The notes: generated from the letters alone by a model not told the origin. 64,000 nt of DNA from Hyphomicrobiales bacterium (GCA_900473745.1 UCMW01000007.1:62001-126000), one strand, 5' to 3'; shown: positions 1 through 9,240, numbered from the stretch's first letter. Program-made: numbers and translations.

Positions 1-337
1 AGACCACCTGGTCGATGATCACCTTCAGGCCGAGACGCTTCGCCTCCGTCATCATCCGGTCGAAATCGGCCAGTGTCCCGAACATCGGGTCGACGTCGCA
101 ATAATCCGAAACGTCGTAGCCCATGTCGGCCTGCGGCGAGGTGAAGAAGGGCGAGAGCCATATCGCATCCACACCGAGCGAGGCGATATAGGGCAGCCGC
201 TGGATGATCCCTTTGATATCGCCGATCCCGTCGCCATCCGTATCCTGAAAGGATCGGGGATAGACCTGATAGATCACCGCCCCTCGCCACCAGTCGGCAG
301 TCTTGGAAGGGGTAGGCTTGGCGGGAGACTTGGTCAT
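1..337 (-). CDS. GH13 alpha-glucosidase family protein, 5' part only
   Basis: The reverse strand encodes the first 112 residues of a glycoside hydrolase family 13 enzyme; the gene runs off the left edge. After a short Lys/Pro-rich start come the family signatures WWRGAVIYQVYPRSF, a DTDGDGIGD calcium-site-like loop, GVDAIWLSPFF and MGYDVSDY, which form the first strands of the catalytic barrel. The ATG at 335-337 follows an AAGGA Shine-Dalgarno sequence. Rhizobial AglA alpha-glucosidases look like this, and trehalose or maltose-converting relatives share the same N-terminus, so the substrate cannot be fixed from this fragment. It is divergent from the glycosyltransferase that begins at 527. 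Confidence 0.85.
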   Translation of the reverse strand, partial: MTKSPAKPTPSKTADWWRGAVIYQVYPRSFQDTDGDGIGDIKGIIQRLPYIASLGVDAIWLSPFFTSPQADMGYDVSDYCDVDPMFGTLADFDRMMTEAKRLGLKVIIDQVV

Positions 338-428
338 GGGCGGGTCCTTCGGCGGGAATCGATGTCGACAGGCGTCATCCCCTAGGCAACCGACTTGTGT
401 CGGCAATGTCAAACACCCTCGAAGAGGG

Positions 429-446
429 CTGACATGAAGCTGTAAT
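429..446 (+). promoter_or_regulatory. PHO-box-like PhoB binding site
   Basis: The 18-mer CTGACATGAAGCTGTAAT consists of two 7-base direct repeats separated by four bases. Each repeat differs at one position from the PhoB half-site CTGTCAT, giving 12 of 14 matches. It lies about 80 bases upstream of the ATG of the glycosyltransferase at 527, a suitable distance for phosphate-starvation activation. The match is seen directly; PhoB control is inferred. Confidence 0.6.
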
Positions 447-526
447 GTTCCCCTCTCATAAGGCGCACAGAGCTTGTGAAGCAGAATCGCCGCTCCGGCG
501 GCCGTTCGGATGAGGGCGGGCGCGCC

Positions 527-1621
527 ATGCCGAAACTGACCATCGTCACCGATGCCTGGCACCCACAGGTGAATGGTGTCGTCCGCTCGATCGAGACCAC
601 CAATCGCGAACTGAAGAAACTCGGCGTCGAGGTCTCGATGATCACGCCAGAGCAGTTCCGCAGCGTTCCCATGCCGACCTATCCGGAGATCCGCCTGTCG
701 CTCGCCCTTCCCGGCCGCATCGGCCGCATGATCGAGGAACAGCAGCCGGACTATGTGCACATCGCGACAGAGGGACCGCTCGGCCTGATGGCCCGGCACT
801 GGTGCCTGCGCAACAAGCGCCCCTTCTCCACCACCTATCACACCCGTTTCCCGGAATATGTGGCGGCACGACTGCCGGTGCCGCTGTCCTGGCTCTACGC
901 CTTCGTGCGCTGGTTCCACAATCGCGGCGGCGCCTGCATGGTGGCGACCGAGAGCCTGCGGCGGGAACTGGCGGGCCGTGGCATCAACAACCTCTGCCTC
1001 TGGAGCCGCGGCATCGACACCGCGCATTTCCACCCGCGCGAAAAGTCGGAAAAACCCTTCGGCCTGCCGCGCCCGATCTTCATGACGGTCGGCCGTGTGG
1101 CGGTCGAAAAGAACCTGCCAGCCTTCATGGATCTCGATCTGCCCGGCTCGAAGGTGGTGGTGGGCGATGGTCCGGCCCGGGAAGAATTGCAGGCGCGGTA
1201 CCCCGGCGTGCACTTCACCGGGGTGAAACATGGTGAGGACCTGGCCCGCGCTTATGCCGAAGCCGATGTCTTCGTCTTCCCGTCGAAAACCGACACTTTC
1301 GGCAACACGATCCTGGAAGCGCTGGCCTCTGGCGTTCCAGTCGCCGGCCATCCTGTGACCGGTCCGGTCGACATCATCCCGGCCGGCTCCAATGCGGGCG
1401 CGCTGGATCACGATCTGCAAATCGCCTGCATCGCGGCCCTCCAGGCCTCGCCGGCGTCTGCCCGCAGGCTAGCCGAAACCTATTCCTGGGAAGCGGCCAC
1501 AGAACAATTCTTCGACAATGTCGTGGAAGCCAAGGAACAGCGCCGCAGACGCGGCCTGCGGCAGCGTCTCGGAGCCCGCTCGGCCGAGCTGGACGCCCAT
1601 GGACGCCCCGCCACCGAGTGA
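527..1621 (+). CDS. GT4-family glycosyltransferase, possibly phosphate-regulated
   Basis: The 364-residue protein is a GT-B fold family 4 glycosyltransferase. The N-terminal domain opens with MPKLTIVTDAWHPQVNGVVR, typical of the MgtA / alpha-mannosyltransferase group. The C-terminal domain has VGRVAVEKNL and the donor-site segment FPSKTDTFGNTILEALASGVPV with the usual Glu residues. The ATG at 527 was chosen over an in-frame GTG at 476 because the extra 17 residues are Arg/Gly-rich and unlike the family, while homology starts at MPKL. It may transfer a sugar to a lipid at the cytoplasmic membrane. The PHO-box-like site upstream would fit phosphate-free membrane lipid remodelling, but donor and acceptor are unknown. 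It converges with der, 10 bases away. Confidence 0.85.
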   Translation: MPKLTIVTDAWHPQVNGVVRSIETTNRELKKLGVEVSMITPEQFRSVPMPTYPEIRLSLALPGRIGRMIEEQQPDYVHIATEGPLGLMARHWCLRNKRPFSTTYHTRFPEYVAARLPVPLSWLYAFVRWFHNRGGACMVATESLRRELAGRGINNLCLWSRGIDTAHFHPREKSEKPFGLPRPIFMTVGRVAVEKNLPAFMDLDLPGSKVVVGDGPAREELQARYPGVHFTGVKHGEDLARAYAEADVFVFPSKTDTFGNTILEALASGVPVAGHPVTGPVDIIPAGSNAGALDHDLQIACIAALQASPASARRLAETYSWEAATEQFFDNVVEAKEQRRRRGLRQRLGARSAELDAHGRPATE

Positions 1622-1631
1622 GCTACTGAGA

Positions 1632-3059
1632 TCAGCGGCGCCGCTTGCGGCCCTCGAACGGATTTTCGCCCGCCTTGAAATGGATGCGGATCGGCACGCC
1701 CGGCATGTCGAAATCGGCGCGCAGACCATTGGTCAGGTAACGCACATAGCTTTCCGGCAGGGAATCGGGACGCGTGCAGGAGATCATGAAGGCCGGCGGA
1801 CGGGCCTTGACCTGCGTCATGTATTTCAGCTTCAGGCGGCGACCGGAAACGGCCGGTGGCGGATGCTGGGTCGTCACGGCATCGAGCCAGCGATTGAGCT
1901 TGGCGGTCGAGATGCGCTTGTTCCAAACCTTGTCGGTGTCGATGATGTTCTGCATGAGCTTTTCCAGCCCATAGCCCGTCTGGCCCGACATCGGCACGGC
2001 GCGAATACCGCGCGCCTGCGGCAGCAGCCGCTCGGTCTTCTCGCGCAGTTCGGTCAACAACGCCTGCGGGTCGTCGACGAGATCCCACTTGTTAAAGGCA
2101 AGTACAGCAGCGCGGCCTTCGCGCAGGCAGAGATCGACGATTTGCAGATCCTGCTTTTCGAAGGGAATGGTCGCATCGAAGACGATGACCACGGTTTCGG
2201 CAAAGCGGATGGCGCGCAGCGCATCGGCGACGGAGAGTTTTTCGAGCTTCTCCTGCACGCGCGCCTTCTTGCGCATGCCGGCGGTGTCGAACATCTTGAT
2301 GGTCCGACCGCGCCAGTCCCATTCGACCGAAATCGAATCGCGCGTGATTCCGGCCTCGGGGCCTGTCAGCAGACGGTCTTCGCCGAGGAAACGGTTGATC
2401 AGCGTCGACTTGCCGGCATTCGGGCGCCCGACAATCGCCACGCGCAGCGGCTTGGTTTCGTCATATTCAGGTTCGGCCTCGTCTTCCTCACCTTCGAGGT
2501 CGCCGTCCTCGGGAAGCACGATATCCGTCTCGGCGACATCCTCGTCCTCGGGGAAGGCGCGCTCCTCGCCGATCGCCTCGACGATCGCGTCGCGCAGGTC
2601 GATCATACCCTGGCCGTGTTCGGCCGAGATCGGCACCGGTTCGCCAAGACCGAGCGTATAGGCATCGTAGAAGCCCGCATCCGAGCCACGTGCTTCCGAC
2701 TTGTTGGCGACCAGCACCACAGGCCGGCCACGACGGCGCAGCATTTCGGCAAGCGTCTGATCGACGGGTGTCAGGCCGAACTTGGCATCGACGACGAAGA
2801 GCGTCAGATCCGCCTCGTCGATCGCCATCTCCGTCTGCGCGCGCATGCGGCCTTGCAACGTCTCCGGCCCTGCCTCTTCGAGACCGGCCGTATCGATGAT
2901 GGTGAAGCGCAGGTCCACGAGCTTGGCCTCGCCCGGGCGACGGTCACGGGTCACACCCGGGGTGTCGTCGACCAGCGCCAGCTTCTTCCCGACGAGGCGG
3001 TTGAAGAGCGTGGACTTGCCGACATTCGGGCGCCCGACGATGGCGACTGTGAAACTCAT
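1632..3059 (-). CDS. der: Ribosome biogenesis GTPase Der
   Basis: Der (EngA) is an essential tandem GTPase that helps mature the 50S ribosomal subunit. The 475-residue protein has P-loop GRPNVGKST at 9-17 and a second P-loop GRPNAGKST at about 211-219. A DTAG motif follows each, and the second domain has NKWD. The domains are joined by a long acidic linker (about 165-205), and a C-terminal KH-like domain ends in a basic GRKRRR tail. The first domain's G4 motif reads NKSE rather than NKxD. The gene lies 39 bases downstream of a YfgM-like TPR protein on the same strand, an order also known from gammaproteobacteria (yfgM-bamB-der), so they are probably co-transcribed. Confidence 0.98.
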   Translation of the reverse strand: MSFTVAIVGRPNVGKSTLFNRLVGKKLALVDDTPGVTRDRRPGEAKLVDLRFTIIDTAGLEEAGPETLQGRMRAQTEMAIDEADLTLFVVDAKFGLTPVDQTLAEMLRRRGRPVVLVANKSEARGSDAGFYDAYTLGLGEPVPISAEHGQGMIDLRDAIVEAIGEERAFPEDEDVAETDIVLPEDGDLEGEEDEAEPEYDETKPLRVAIVGRPNAGKSTLINRFLGEDRLLTGPEAGITRDSISVEWDWRGRTIKMFDTAGMRKKARVQEKLEKLSVADALRAIRFAETVVIVFDATIPFEKQDLQIVDLCLREGRAAVLAFNKWDLVDDPQALLTELREKTERLLPQARGIRAVPMSGQTGYGLEKLMQNIIDTDKVWNKRISTAKLNRWLDAVTTQHPPPAVSGRRLKLKYMTQVKARPPAFMISCTRPDSLPESYVRYLTNGLRADFDMPGVPIRIHFKAGENPFEGRKRRR

Positions 3060-3098
3060 GGGAACGCTAGCTTTCCGGCCTTTGAGGCCTTGTTGTTG

Positions 3099-3770
3099 TT
3101 ACGGCGCCTTGCCGGACGCCTTGATGTTGTCGAGCATCATCTGGGTCCGATTGGCAACATTGCGCGGGGCTTCCGCATCTTCGGTCACCTGTTCGAACCA
3201 CTCGCGGGCGCGGGGCATGTCGCCGGCCTTGTAGGCGGCGAGACCGAGTGCTTCGCGGGCGGCATGACGCATGGCATTGGTCGGTGTCGCCATGGCCTCG
3301 ACCATGGCCGAGACGTCTTCGTATGAGCCGCTGTCGACGAGCAGCCAGGCGGCGCGAACCTTGGCCGTATTCCGCACGGCTTCCGGGATCGAGGCATCGT
3401 CGCCGATCGCCTTGAACGATGCAATGGCACCGGCCGGATCACCCTTTTCGGCGAGGACCGAAGCGGCACGGAAACGGGCGAGGATGGCATAGGCGCCGTA
3501 ACCTTCCTGTTCCAGTGCCTGGAGGGCGATTTCCGCCTCGTCGCGCTTGCCCTGGTCGGCCAGCGTCAGCGCAGCCAGGAACTTGTCGCCGGCATCCGAT
3601 GCCTGGGTCGAGTCCCAATGGGTCCAGAGCCGATGGCCCGCCGTGCCGAGAACGATCACCACGGCGGCACCTATGATGATGCGGCTGTAGCGCTTCCAGG
3701 CATTGCGCACCTGGTCGGAGCGGAGCTCCTCGTTCACTTCGCGGATAAAGCTGTCGTTCTGATCAACCAT
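3099..3770 (-). CDS. YfgM-like tetratricopeptide membrane protein
   Basis: The 223-residue protein has a cytoplasmic N-terminus of about 28 residues (DSFIREVNEELRSDQVRNAWKRY), one membrane segment at about 30-50, and a periplasmic domain made of Ala-rich TPR-like helices. This is the architecture of YfgM/DUF2133, an ancillary factor of the SecYEG translocon in E. coli that works with periplasmic chaperones. It is directly upstream of der. No catalytic motif is present. The family call is firm; the translocon role is transferred from E. coli. Confidence 0.85.
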   Translation of the reverse strand: MVDQNDSFIREVNEELRSDQVRNAWKRYSRIIIGAAVVIVLGTAGHRLWTHWDSTQASDAGDKFLAALTLADQGKRDEAEIALQALEQEGYGAYAILARFRAASVLAEKGDPAGAIASFKAIGDDASIPEAVRNTAKVRAAWLLVDSGSYEDVSAMVEAMATPTNAMRHAAREALGLAAYKAGDMPRAREWFEQVTEDAEAPRNVANRTQMMLDNIKASGKAP

Positions 3771-3872
3771 TCATACCCCCGGACAATGCCGGCCTTTCGA
3801 TACAGTCTCATGCGTGAGCGGCCTTCTAGCCGATTTTTGCCCGCTTGTAAGGGGAAAACCGCCAAGACGCTT

Positions 3873-4145
3873 AGAGCCGTTCATTTCTAAATGGAAGTAG
3901 TTCTGCCGGAGCAGGTTTTTGTCGGGGCAGCGGCGATCGGCGAAGCGCATACCCCGGGGTATGGGCGAGACGATCGCCGCTGATCCCGGCGGAAAGATGC
4001 CCGGCCCTTCGGGTTGGCTGGAACGGGCCGCCTGATCGCCCGGCTGGCTCTGCCGTAAGCTGTGGCTACGACGCGCGCCAGCCGGGCGACCATCCGACTC
4101 CGCTTCAGCCAACAGAACTGCTTCCATTTAGAAATGAACGGCTCT
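3873..4145. repeat. Palindromic intergenic mosaic element (MITE-like)
   Basis: The gap between the yfgM-like gene and nnrU is filled by an inverted repeat of about 273 bases. The outer arms 3873-3905 and 4113-4145 are 33 bases long and match except for one position (AGAGCCGTTCATTTCTAAAT at the outer left). Inside are two further hairpins: 3925-3985, whose arms meet at CCCCGGGG, and a CCCGGCTGGC / GCCAGCCGGG pair at about 4038-4090. No gene is supported in the element. It resembles rhizobial intergenic mosaic elements such as RIMEs, but a genome search is needed to name the family. Confidence 0.75.
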
Positions 4146-4151
4146 CAGCCG

Positions 4152-4730
4152 TCACATGGCGAGCGGCGCAACGCCGATCAACAGTTCGTGCAGCCAAAGG
4201 AGGAACACGACCCAAAGAACGATGCCGCCGACAACGGCAATGGCGTCGTAGCGCGCCGAAACGAAGGCGCGCGGCATGATATCGCCCGCCCGTTGGCGAC
4301 GCTTGTAGTTGATCCGAAGCACCACGCCCCAGGCGAGGAAGGCGACGAAGAGCAGCATCGAGGCGAGGTCGCCGTTGGCGAGCAGATGGGCCAGGGCCCA
4401 GATCTTCACCGAAAGAACCATCGGATGTTTGGTCTTCACCGCGATATGGCCAGCCGGGATCAGGCTGGCGACCAGACAGATCATCGCAAACAGCATGAGC
4501 GTGGTCGTCAGGTGGTTCATGCCCGTGGGCGGAAACCAGAGATTGATGACGGGCGCCTGCGCATAACCCCAGATCAGGATGACGAGGGTAACGAGGCTGA
4601 GAACTGAATAGAGCCCCTTCCAGCCGTTCTCACCGAATTTCTCGATCATCGAGAGGCGGAAGCCGGGAGCGATCACACGCAGGAGATGAACACCGAGGAA
4701 GAGGATGAGACCGAGGATCAGAAACGTCAT
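4152..4730 (-). CDS. NnrU family membrane protein
   Basis: The 192-residue protein is an integral membrane protein with about five hydrophobic segments. It carries the NnrU signatures FLILGLILFLGVHLLRV at the N-terminus and GMNHLTTTLMLFAMI followed by HIAVKTKHPMVLSVKIWALAHLLANGD. NnrU was first seen near nitric oxide and nitrite reductase genes, and similar proteins are related to isoprenoid-modifying membrane enzymes. No denitrification genes are nearby, so the role here is unknown. It is divergent from the deacetylase at 4855. Confidence 0.85.
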   Translation of the reverse strand: MTFLILGLILFLGVHLLRVIAPGFRLSMIEKFGENGWKGLYSVLSLVTLVILIWGYAQAPVINLWFPPTGMNHLTTTLMLFAMICLVASLIPAGHIAVKTKHPMVLSVKIWALAHLLANGDLASMLLFVAFLAWGVVLRINYKRRQRAGDIMPRAFVSARYDAIAVVGGIVLWVVFLLWLHELLIGVAPLAM

Positions 4731-4854
4731 GGAGGGTACCCTTTCGAGGAACAGGACCTAGGCATACTGGTCTGCGTCCCGAAGTTAAAGGGCGTTCAAA
4801 GCTTCGCCGCATTTGGATGGGACGGGGAGGCCCCGAAATGAGCATGAGTCCCCG

Positions 4855-5874
4855 ATGATGTTGCGTTGGTCCGCCGCCCTTTTCCTGTCGCTTGCAACCT
4901 GCGCCTCGGCCTCCGGCCCAGAGGCACCTGCGACGAAGGGTTCGGGGGAGGACAGGCCGAAACAATTGCTGCTCGTGTCCTTCGACGGCGCGCATGACGT
5001 GAGGCTCTGGGCCCGCAGCCGCGACATCGCAAAGCGCGCCGATGCCCATTTCACCTATTTCCTCTCCTGCACCACATTGATTCCGCGCGCCAGGGCGGGC
5101 GACTACAAGGCGCCCGGCATCAAGGCAGGCCGCTCGAACATCGGATTTGCAGCAAGCGTCGACGACGTCTCTGTCAGGCTCGACCACATCTGGAATGCCA
5201 GAAGCGAAGGCCATGAGATCGCCAGCCATACTTGTGGCCACTTCGACGGAAAAGACTGGACGAAAGCGCAGTGGCTCACGGAGTTCGAGGCCTTCGACCG
5301 TGTGCTTACCAATGCCTGGAAAGACAATGGCCTCGCCAATCGCGAGCCGGAAGGCTGGGCGGATTTCGTCAGACACGACATCACCGGCTTTCGCGCGCCC
5401 TATCTCTCTGCACCCGACAGTCTCTTCGAAGCAGAGCGCGAACATGGTTTCCGCTACGATGCGAGTGCCGTCACCCACGATCCGGCCCTGCCGGTGAACA
5501 AGCGTGGGCTCGCGCGCTTCGGCCTGCCGCTGATCCCGGAAGGGCCGAAGGAACGGCGCATCATCGCCATGGACTACAATCTCTTTATCCGCCATTCGGC
5601 CGGCATCGACCATCCGTCCAAGGGCGACGAATTCGCGGAGCGCAGCTACAGGGCGTTCAAGCAGGCCTTCGAGGCTCAGTACAATGGCGATCGCATGCCT
5701 CTGCAGATCGGTCTGCACTTCGTGACCATGAACGGCGGTGCCTATTGGGCAGCGATGGAACGACTGGTGGCGGAAGTTTGCCCCCTGCCGGACGTCGCCT
5801 GTGTCACCTATTCGGAAGCGTTGGACATGCTGGACGAGCGGGATGATGCCGAGGTGACGCCCGGCGCGATGTGA
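4855..5874 (+). CDS. Exported polysaccharide deacetylase family protein
   Basis: The protein (about 339 residues) has a signal peptide, MMLRWSAALFLSLATCASAS, and a NodB-like deacetylase core. Visible catalytic features are LLVSFDGAHD (metal-binding Asp region), ASHTCGHFDG (the HxxxH metal motif), TGFRAPYLS (the RxPY motif) and QIGLHFVTMNGGAYW near the C-terminus. The tandem ATGs at 4855 and 4858 are preferred over an upstream in-frame ATG at 4813 because the signal peptide starts there; the ribosome site is weak. The substrate is probably an N-acetylated glycan in the periplasm or envelope, which is inferred. It stands alone between nnrU and a small membrane protein. Confidence 0.8.
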   Translation: MMLRWSAALFLSLATCASASGPEAPATKGSGEDRPKQLLLVSFDGAHDVRLWARSRDIAKRADAHFTYFLSCTTLIPRARAGDYKAPGIKAGRSNIGFAASVDDVSVRLDHIWNARSEGHEIASHTCGHFDGKDWTKAQWLTEFEAFDRVLTNAWKDNGLANREPEGWADFVRHDITGFRAPYLSAPDSLFEAEREHGFRYDASAVTHDPALPVNKRGLARFGLPLIPEGPKERRIIAMDYNLFIRHSAGIDHPSKGDEFAERSYRAFKQAFEAQYNGDRMPLQIGLHFVTMNGGAYWAAMERLVAEVCPLPDVACVTYSEALDMLDERDDAEVTPGAM

Positions 5875-5940
5875 TCGCATGCCGCATTTACTTGCGCATC
5901 GCGACAGCCGATATGAGCGGGCAAAACCTCGGGGTAATCC

Positions 5941-6096
5941 ATGAAGATCCTTTTCCTCCTCGCCTGCGCCTGCGTCATCGCCGCGACGATCGGTGCCGTC
6001 GCCATCGGCCTCTCCCTCTTCACCCAGCCGGAAGCCTATGCAGCACTGCCGGACACCGTTGGCTCGACGGGGCTGATCGTCACTGATCTCGCCTGA
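5941..6096 (+). CDS. Small secreted or membrane protein, 51 aa, unknown
   Basis: This short frame encodes MKILFLLACACVIAATIGAV followed by a small polar tail (51 residues in total) and ends in TGA. The hydrophobic N-terminus could be a signal peptide cleaved near EAYA-A or a single membrane anchor. It follows the deacetylase by 66 bases on the same strand, and a strong terminator begins 27 bases after its stop, which supports it being the last gene of a transcript. The ribosome site is poor (GGGGT). I do not recognise a family. Confidence 0.5.
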   Translation: MKILFLLACACVIAATIGAVAIGLSLFTQPEAYAALPDTVGSTGLIVTDLA

Positions 6097-6122
6097 AGAC
6101 ACCGCCAGAAATCAACAAGAAA

Positions 6123-6155
6123 GGCCGCGCTGGTTTCCCGGCGCGGCCATTGTTT
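6123..6155 (+). terminator. Rho-independent terminator
   Basis: A perfect 8-base stem, GGCCGCGC (6123-6130) with GCGCGGCC (6141-6148), encloses a 10-base loop and is followed by ATTGTTTT. It ends the forward transcript of the deacetylase and the small protein, in the convergent gap before bacA. Confidence 0.75.
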
Positions 6156-6177
6156 TGACGGCTGACGTCTCTCACCC

Positions 6178-7458
6178 TTAGTAAGGGCGATCCGCTGCGA
6201 TCTCGCCCTCGGCGGCTTCACGCTCGAGGTAGCGCTGGTCGATCGCTGGCAGCGGGTCGCCATCGATGGCGGCTTCGAAAGCGGCGAGACGCTTATGGAT
6301 CGACAGAAGCTCGATGATCGTCGACCAATAGCTGACCAAATACTGGAAGCTGTTGGTCACTTCACCAAAGGCCGTGGAGATCTGCTGCCACAGGCCCATG
6401 GTGATCTTGCCAGCGACGACCGTCGGAATCAGGATGAATGTCAAAAACAGCGCGTCGAGCTGACCGTAACCGAAGCGCGCCACATTGAAGTAGGTGTAGT
6501 GCCAGTACATGCGGAAATAATTGCGCCGCACATTGGCGAACAACTCACGCACCGTGACCGGCTGTGCACGTTCGGCGTTGTCCTCACCATAGACGAGCTC
6601 CTTTCGAAATGCCGCCTCAACACGTTGATTGCGGAACTGAAGCCCCGGCAGCTTGATCCCCGCGATCATCAGAAGCGCGGTGCCGAACAGCGACCAGCCG
6701 ATTGCCAGCCAGAACAGCGCATGCGGCACAGCGCCGATGATCGGCAAATCGCTGACATATTCCGACATGCGGAATAGAATGGGCAGGAAGACAACAAGCG
6801 TCATGACGGAGTTGATCAGCGCGACGCCGAGACCTTCCAGGATGTTGGCGAAGCGCATCGTATCTTCCTGAACACGCTGCGAAGCACCTTCGATGTGGCG
6901 CAGCTTGTCCCACTTCGACAGGTAGAAATCGTTCATCGCCTGGCGCCAGCGGAAGACATAGTGGTTGGTGAAGAAGGCGGTGACGACCGAAAGTGTTACG
7001 CCGACGAGACCGATTTCGAGGAAGCGCAGCTGCAACTCGTAAAGCTGGCCGGCGGTAACCGTGCCGTCGTTGTTCAGTGCCTTCTGGAACAGGTCAAAGA
7101 AGGGGCCGCGCCAGTTGTTGACGGCGACCGAGATCTGCACGCTGAAATAGGCGATGAAGATGATGAAGGCCGAGCCCCAGACGGACCAGTTGATCCAGGG
7201 ATGGTCCCTCGCAATCACCTGCCAGACGAGACCGAAGAGTGCCACGAAGATCGTGAAGTAGAAATAGAACCAGAGATTGTCGGGCGTGAAGAAGAAGGCG
7301 AGCCCGACCGGCGGCTGTTGCCCTTCCGCCAGCGGTGGCATGCCGAAAGCGGCACCGATCTGCGGGCCGACGGTATACCAGACGATGATGCAGACGAGGG
7401 TCCAGAGCGCGGCAGAGGTGAAGAAGAGCTTGGGCCGCGGGAAGAAGGAATGAAACAC
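6178..7458 (-). CDS. bacA: BacA/SbmA peptide transporter
   Basis: SbmA/BacA proteins are proton-driven inner-membrane importers of peptides such as bleomycin, microcins and, in legume symbionts, plant NCR peptides. The 426-residue protein has the family length and several membrane segments. Typical stretches are DNLWFYFYFTIFVALFGLVW, NNWRGPFFDLFQKAL, FRWRQAMNDFYLSKW, EGASQRVQEDTMRFA and a conserved C-terminal helix before LLSIHKRLAAFE. There is no ATP-binding domain, which separates it from the longer ABC-type BclA proteins. In Sinorhizobium and Brucella BacA also affects very-long-chain fatty acids of lipid A. It is a single gene. The family is certain; a symbiotic role depends on the host strain. 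Confidence 0.92.
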   Translation of the reverse strand: MFHSFFPRPKLFFTSAALWTLVCIIVWYTVGPQIGAAFGMPPLAEGQQPPVGLAFFFTPDNLWFYFYFTIFVALFGLVWQVIARDHPWINWSVWGSAFIIFIAYFSVQISVAVNNWRGPFFDLFQKALNNDGTVTAGQLYELQLRFLEIGLVGVTLSVVTAFFTNHYVFRWRQAMNDFYLSKWDKLRHIEGASQRVQEDTMRFANILEGLGVALINSVMTLVVFLPILFRMSEYVSDLPIIGAVPHALFWLAIGWSLFGTALLMIAGIKLPGLQFRNQRVEAAFRKELVYGEDNAERAQPVTVRELFANVRRNYFRMYWHYTYFNVARFGYGQLDALFLTFILIPTVVAGKITMGLWQQISTAFGEVTNSFQYLVSYWSTIIELLSIHKRLAAFEAAIDGDPLPAIDQRYLEREAAEGEIAADRPY

Positions 7459-7615
7459 GGGGCGGACTTTCTTCGCGAAAGAAGTAATGGGGACATGCTG
7501 TTTCGCGGGAAACTAGGGCAGAACTGTGGGTGCAGCAATGGCCGCATCGACGGGTTACGATAATGTAATGGACAGTGCACAGAGAACTGTGATGCAGCCC
7601 CTGTTGCACGCCTGC

Positions 7616-8797
7616 TCAGGGGATGCGGCGAGCGACCGGCAGGACGACCAACGCGGCGGCGAACAGCATGAGTGCTGCGACGACTGTCGGCGCGGTGAAA
7701 CTGCCGGTTCTCTCTGCCATCACACCGGCGGCCAGCGGGCCGAGGATCTGTCCCACCCCGAAGGCTGCCGTCATGAAGGCGAGCGCCCGCCTCGGGCTGT
7801 GGGGTGCCAATAGCCGGCCGATCCTGAGGCCATAGGCCGTGATCATCAAAAAAGTCGCACCAAGCAGCACCCCGCCGACCAGCGGCGCGAAAGGCAGAGG
7901 CAGAATGACGGAGGCAAGCACGCCCACAGCCTCGATGAGCAGACCAGCGACAAAGACCGCCGCCAGCCCGAAGCGCCGCATGAACGGCCGCCAGACGATC
8001 AGCGAGACGGCGGCGGCGAGACCGGCGAGAAACCAGCTGAGGAACTCGACCATGGGCCCCGCATCGCCCAGTCGCGCCATCGTCACGACGAAGGTCGCGG
8101 TGATGACATAGCCGAAGCCGAAAAGGCCATAGGCAAGGGTTACCAACACCAGCGGCAGCTTCCATTGAACCGCCGGCTCGACGACGGCCTGCGCTTGACC
8201 CGACGGCATGGCCGGCAGAAGCCGCCAGACGGCACCCGCGATCACCAGACTGACGGCAGCTCCGGCGAACCACTCCAGACGCCAGCCGGCCATGCTCCCG
8301 CCGGACGAGGCGCCGATCAACAGCACGACCAGCGAGGAAAACGCGATCCCGGCTCCAACCCCGCCGAAATGTGCCGACTGCACATGATCATTGCTACGTG
8401 CCGCCGCATGCCCGAGCACGATCGCCGACAGGAAAATGAGGGCAAAGGCGCTGGCGATCCCGGCGGCGAAGCGGATGGCGATAAAGATCGAGAGCGAAGA
8501 TGACAGTCCCATGGCAAGCTGGAGCAGCGCGGTCAGAACCAGCGCGGCTAGGGCGACCGACCGCTCCCGTCCCGCGGCCCAGCCATAGGCGCCCAGCACG
8601 GCGCCGACCAGATATCCGGCGAAATTTCCAGCAGCGATCAGGCCGGCATCGCCGGACGAAAGCGGTAGTCCGGCCAGCATGCCGGGAAGGATGGGTGTGA
8701 AGGAGAACCGCCCGAAGCCCATGGCCGACGCCATGCCGAGCGCGCCCGCAATCCCTGTCGAGACCAGATCGGCATTCTTGGTCGTCATTGCTGTCAT
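7616..8797 (-). CDS. YbfB/YjiJ-type MFS transporter
   Basis: The protein of about 393 residues has twelve predicted membrane helices and the YbfB/YjiJ family pattern: GALGMASAMGFGRFSFTPILPGM at the first helix, GDAGLIAAGNFAGYLVGA at the second, and HFGGVGAGIAFSS in the middle. The start was placed at ATG 8797 (MTAMTTK), with ATG 8788 as an alternative. A longer frame to 8956 adds a Cys/Arg-rich tail unlike an MFS N-terminus. The substrate is unknown. It is a single gene, divergent from the small protein at 8977. Confidence 0.82.
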   Translation of the reverse strand: MTAMTTKNADLVSTGIAGALGMASAMGFGRFSFTPILPGMLAGLPLSSGDAGLIAAGNFAGYLVGAVLGAYGWAAGRERSVALAALVLTALLQLAMGLSSSLSIFIAIRFAAGIASAFALIFLSAIVLGHAAARSNDHVQSAHFGGVGAGIAFSSLVVLLIGASSGGSMAGWRLEWFAGAAVSLVIAGAVWRLLPAMPSGQAQAVVEPAVQWKLPLVLVTLAYGLFGFGYVITATFVVTMARLGDAGPMVEFLSWFLAGLAAAVSLIVWRPFMRRFGLAAVFVAGLLIEAVGVLASVILPLPFAPLVGGVLLGATFLMITAYGLRIGRLLAPHSPRRALAFMTAAFGVGQILGPLAAGVMAERTGSFTAPTVVAALMLFAAALVVLPVARRIP

Positions 8798-8976
8798 CGG
8801 GCGCTTATCGCATCGCAGCACAGGCCGGACAAACGACAAAAAATGATTGGCACTTTCACTGTTGATGATGGGACGAGCATTTTCGGCCTCGGCCGGCGCG
8901 AGGACTTGGAAAACGCTCCGCTTGCCTCCTGAGCAAAAATCGCTACGGAGGGACAAAGCTTTTTCAGGAGTGCCCC

Positions 8977-9213
8977 ATGAGCGACCTCAGCCTGCAGCAG
9001 GCCATCGACAACATCTACACCTCGATCAACAACGACAACGAGGAGATCGACCTTCACATCGCAGCCCTGAAGGCAGCCATGGCCAAGGAAGGCGTGAAGG
9101 AAGCCGTGTTCGAGCCGTCGAAGCTCGCCCAGTCGAACCGCCAGGGCCGCAAGATCATGCAGTCCTATTTCAAGAAGAAGGGCGTCGCCGTCGCCTTTTC
9201 GAAGGCCGACTGA
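8977..9213 (+). CDS. Conserved small hypothetical protein, 78 aa
   Basis: The frame has a good ribosome site (AGGAG) seven bases before its ATG. It encodes a soluble, charged, mostly helical 78-residue protein: SLQQAIDNIYTSINNDNEE, then an Ala/Lys-rich middle and a basic end with GRKIMQSYFKKKGVAV. I do not recognise a named family. It converges with map; a hairpin at 9233-9254 overlaps the map stop codon and may serve both genes. Coding character is convincing; function is unknown. Confidence 0.7.
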   Translation: MSDLSLQQAIDNIYTSINNDNEEIDLHIAALKAAMAKEGVKEAVFEPSKLAQSNRQGRKIMQSYFKKKGVAVAFSKAD

Positions 9214-9240
9214 GACACATCAGAGGCCACGGCGCTCGCC

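Noticed and set aside
1518..3326. A 602-codon forward frame opposite der and the TPR gene
   Set aside because: It is the antisense of two clearly real genes, His/Arg/Asp-rich and without family motifs.
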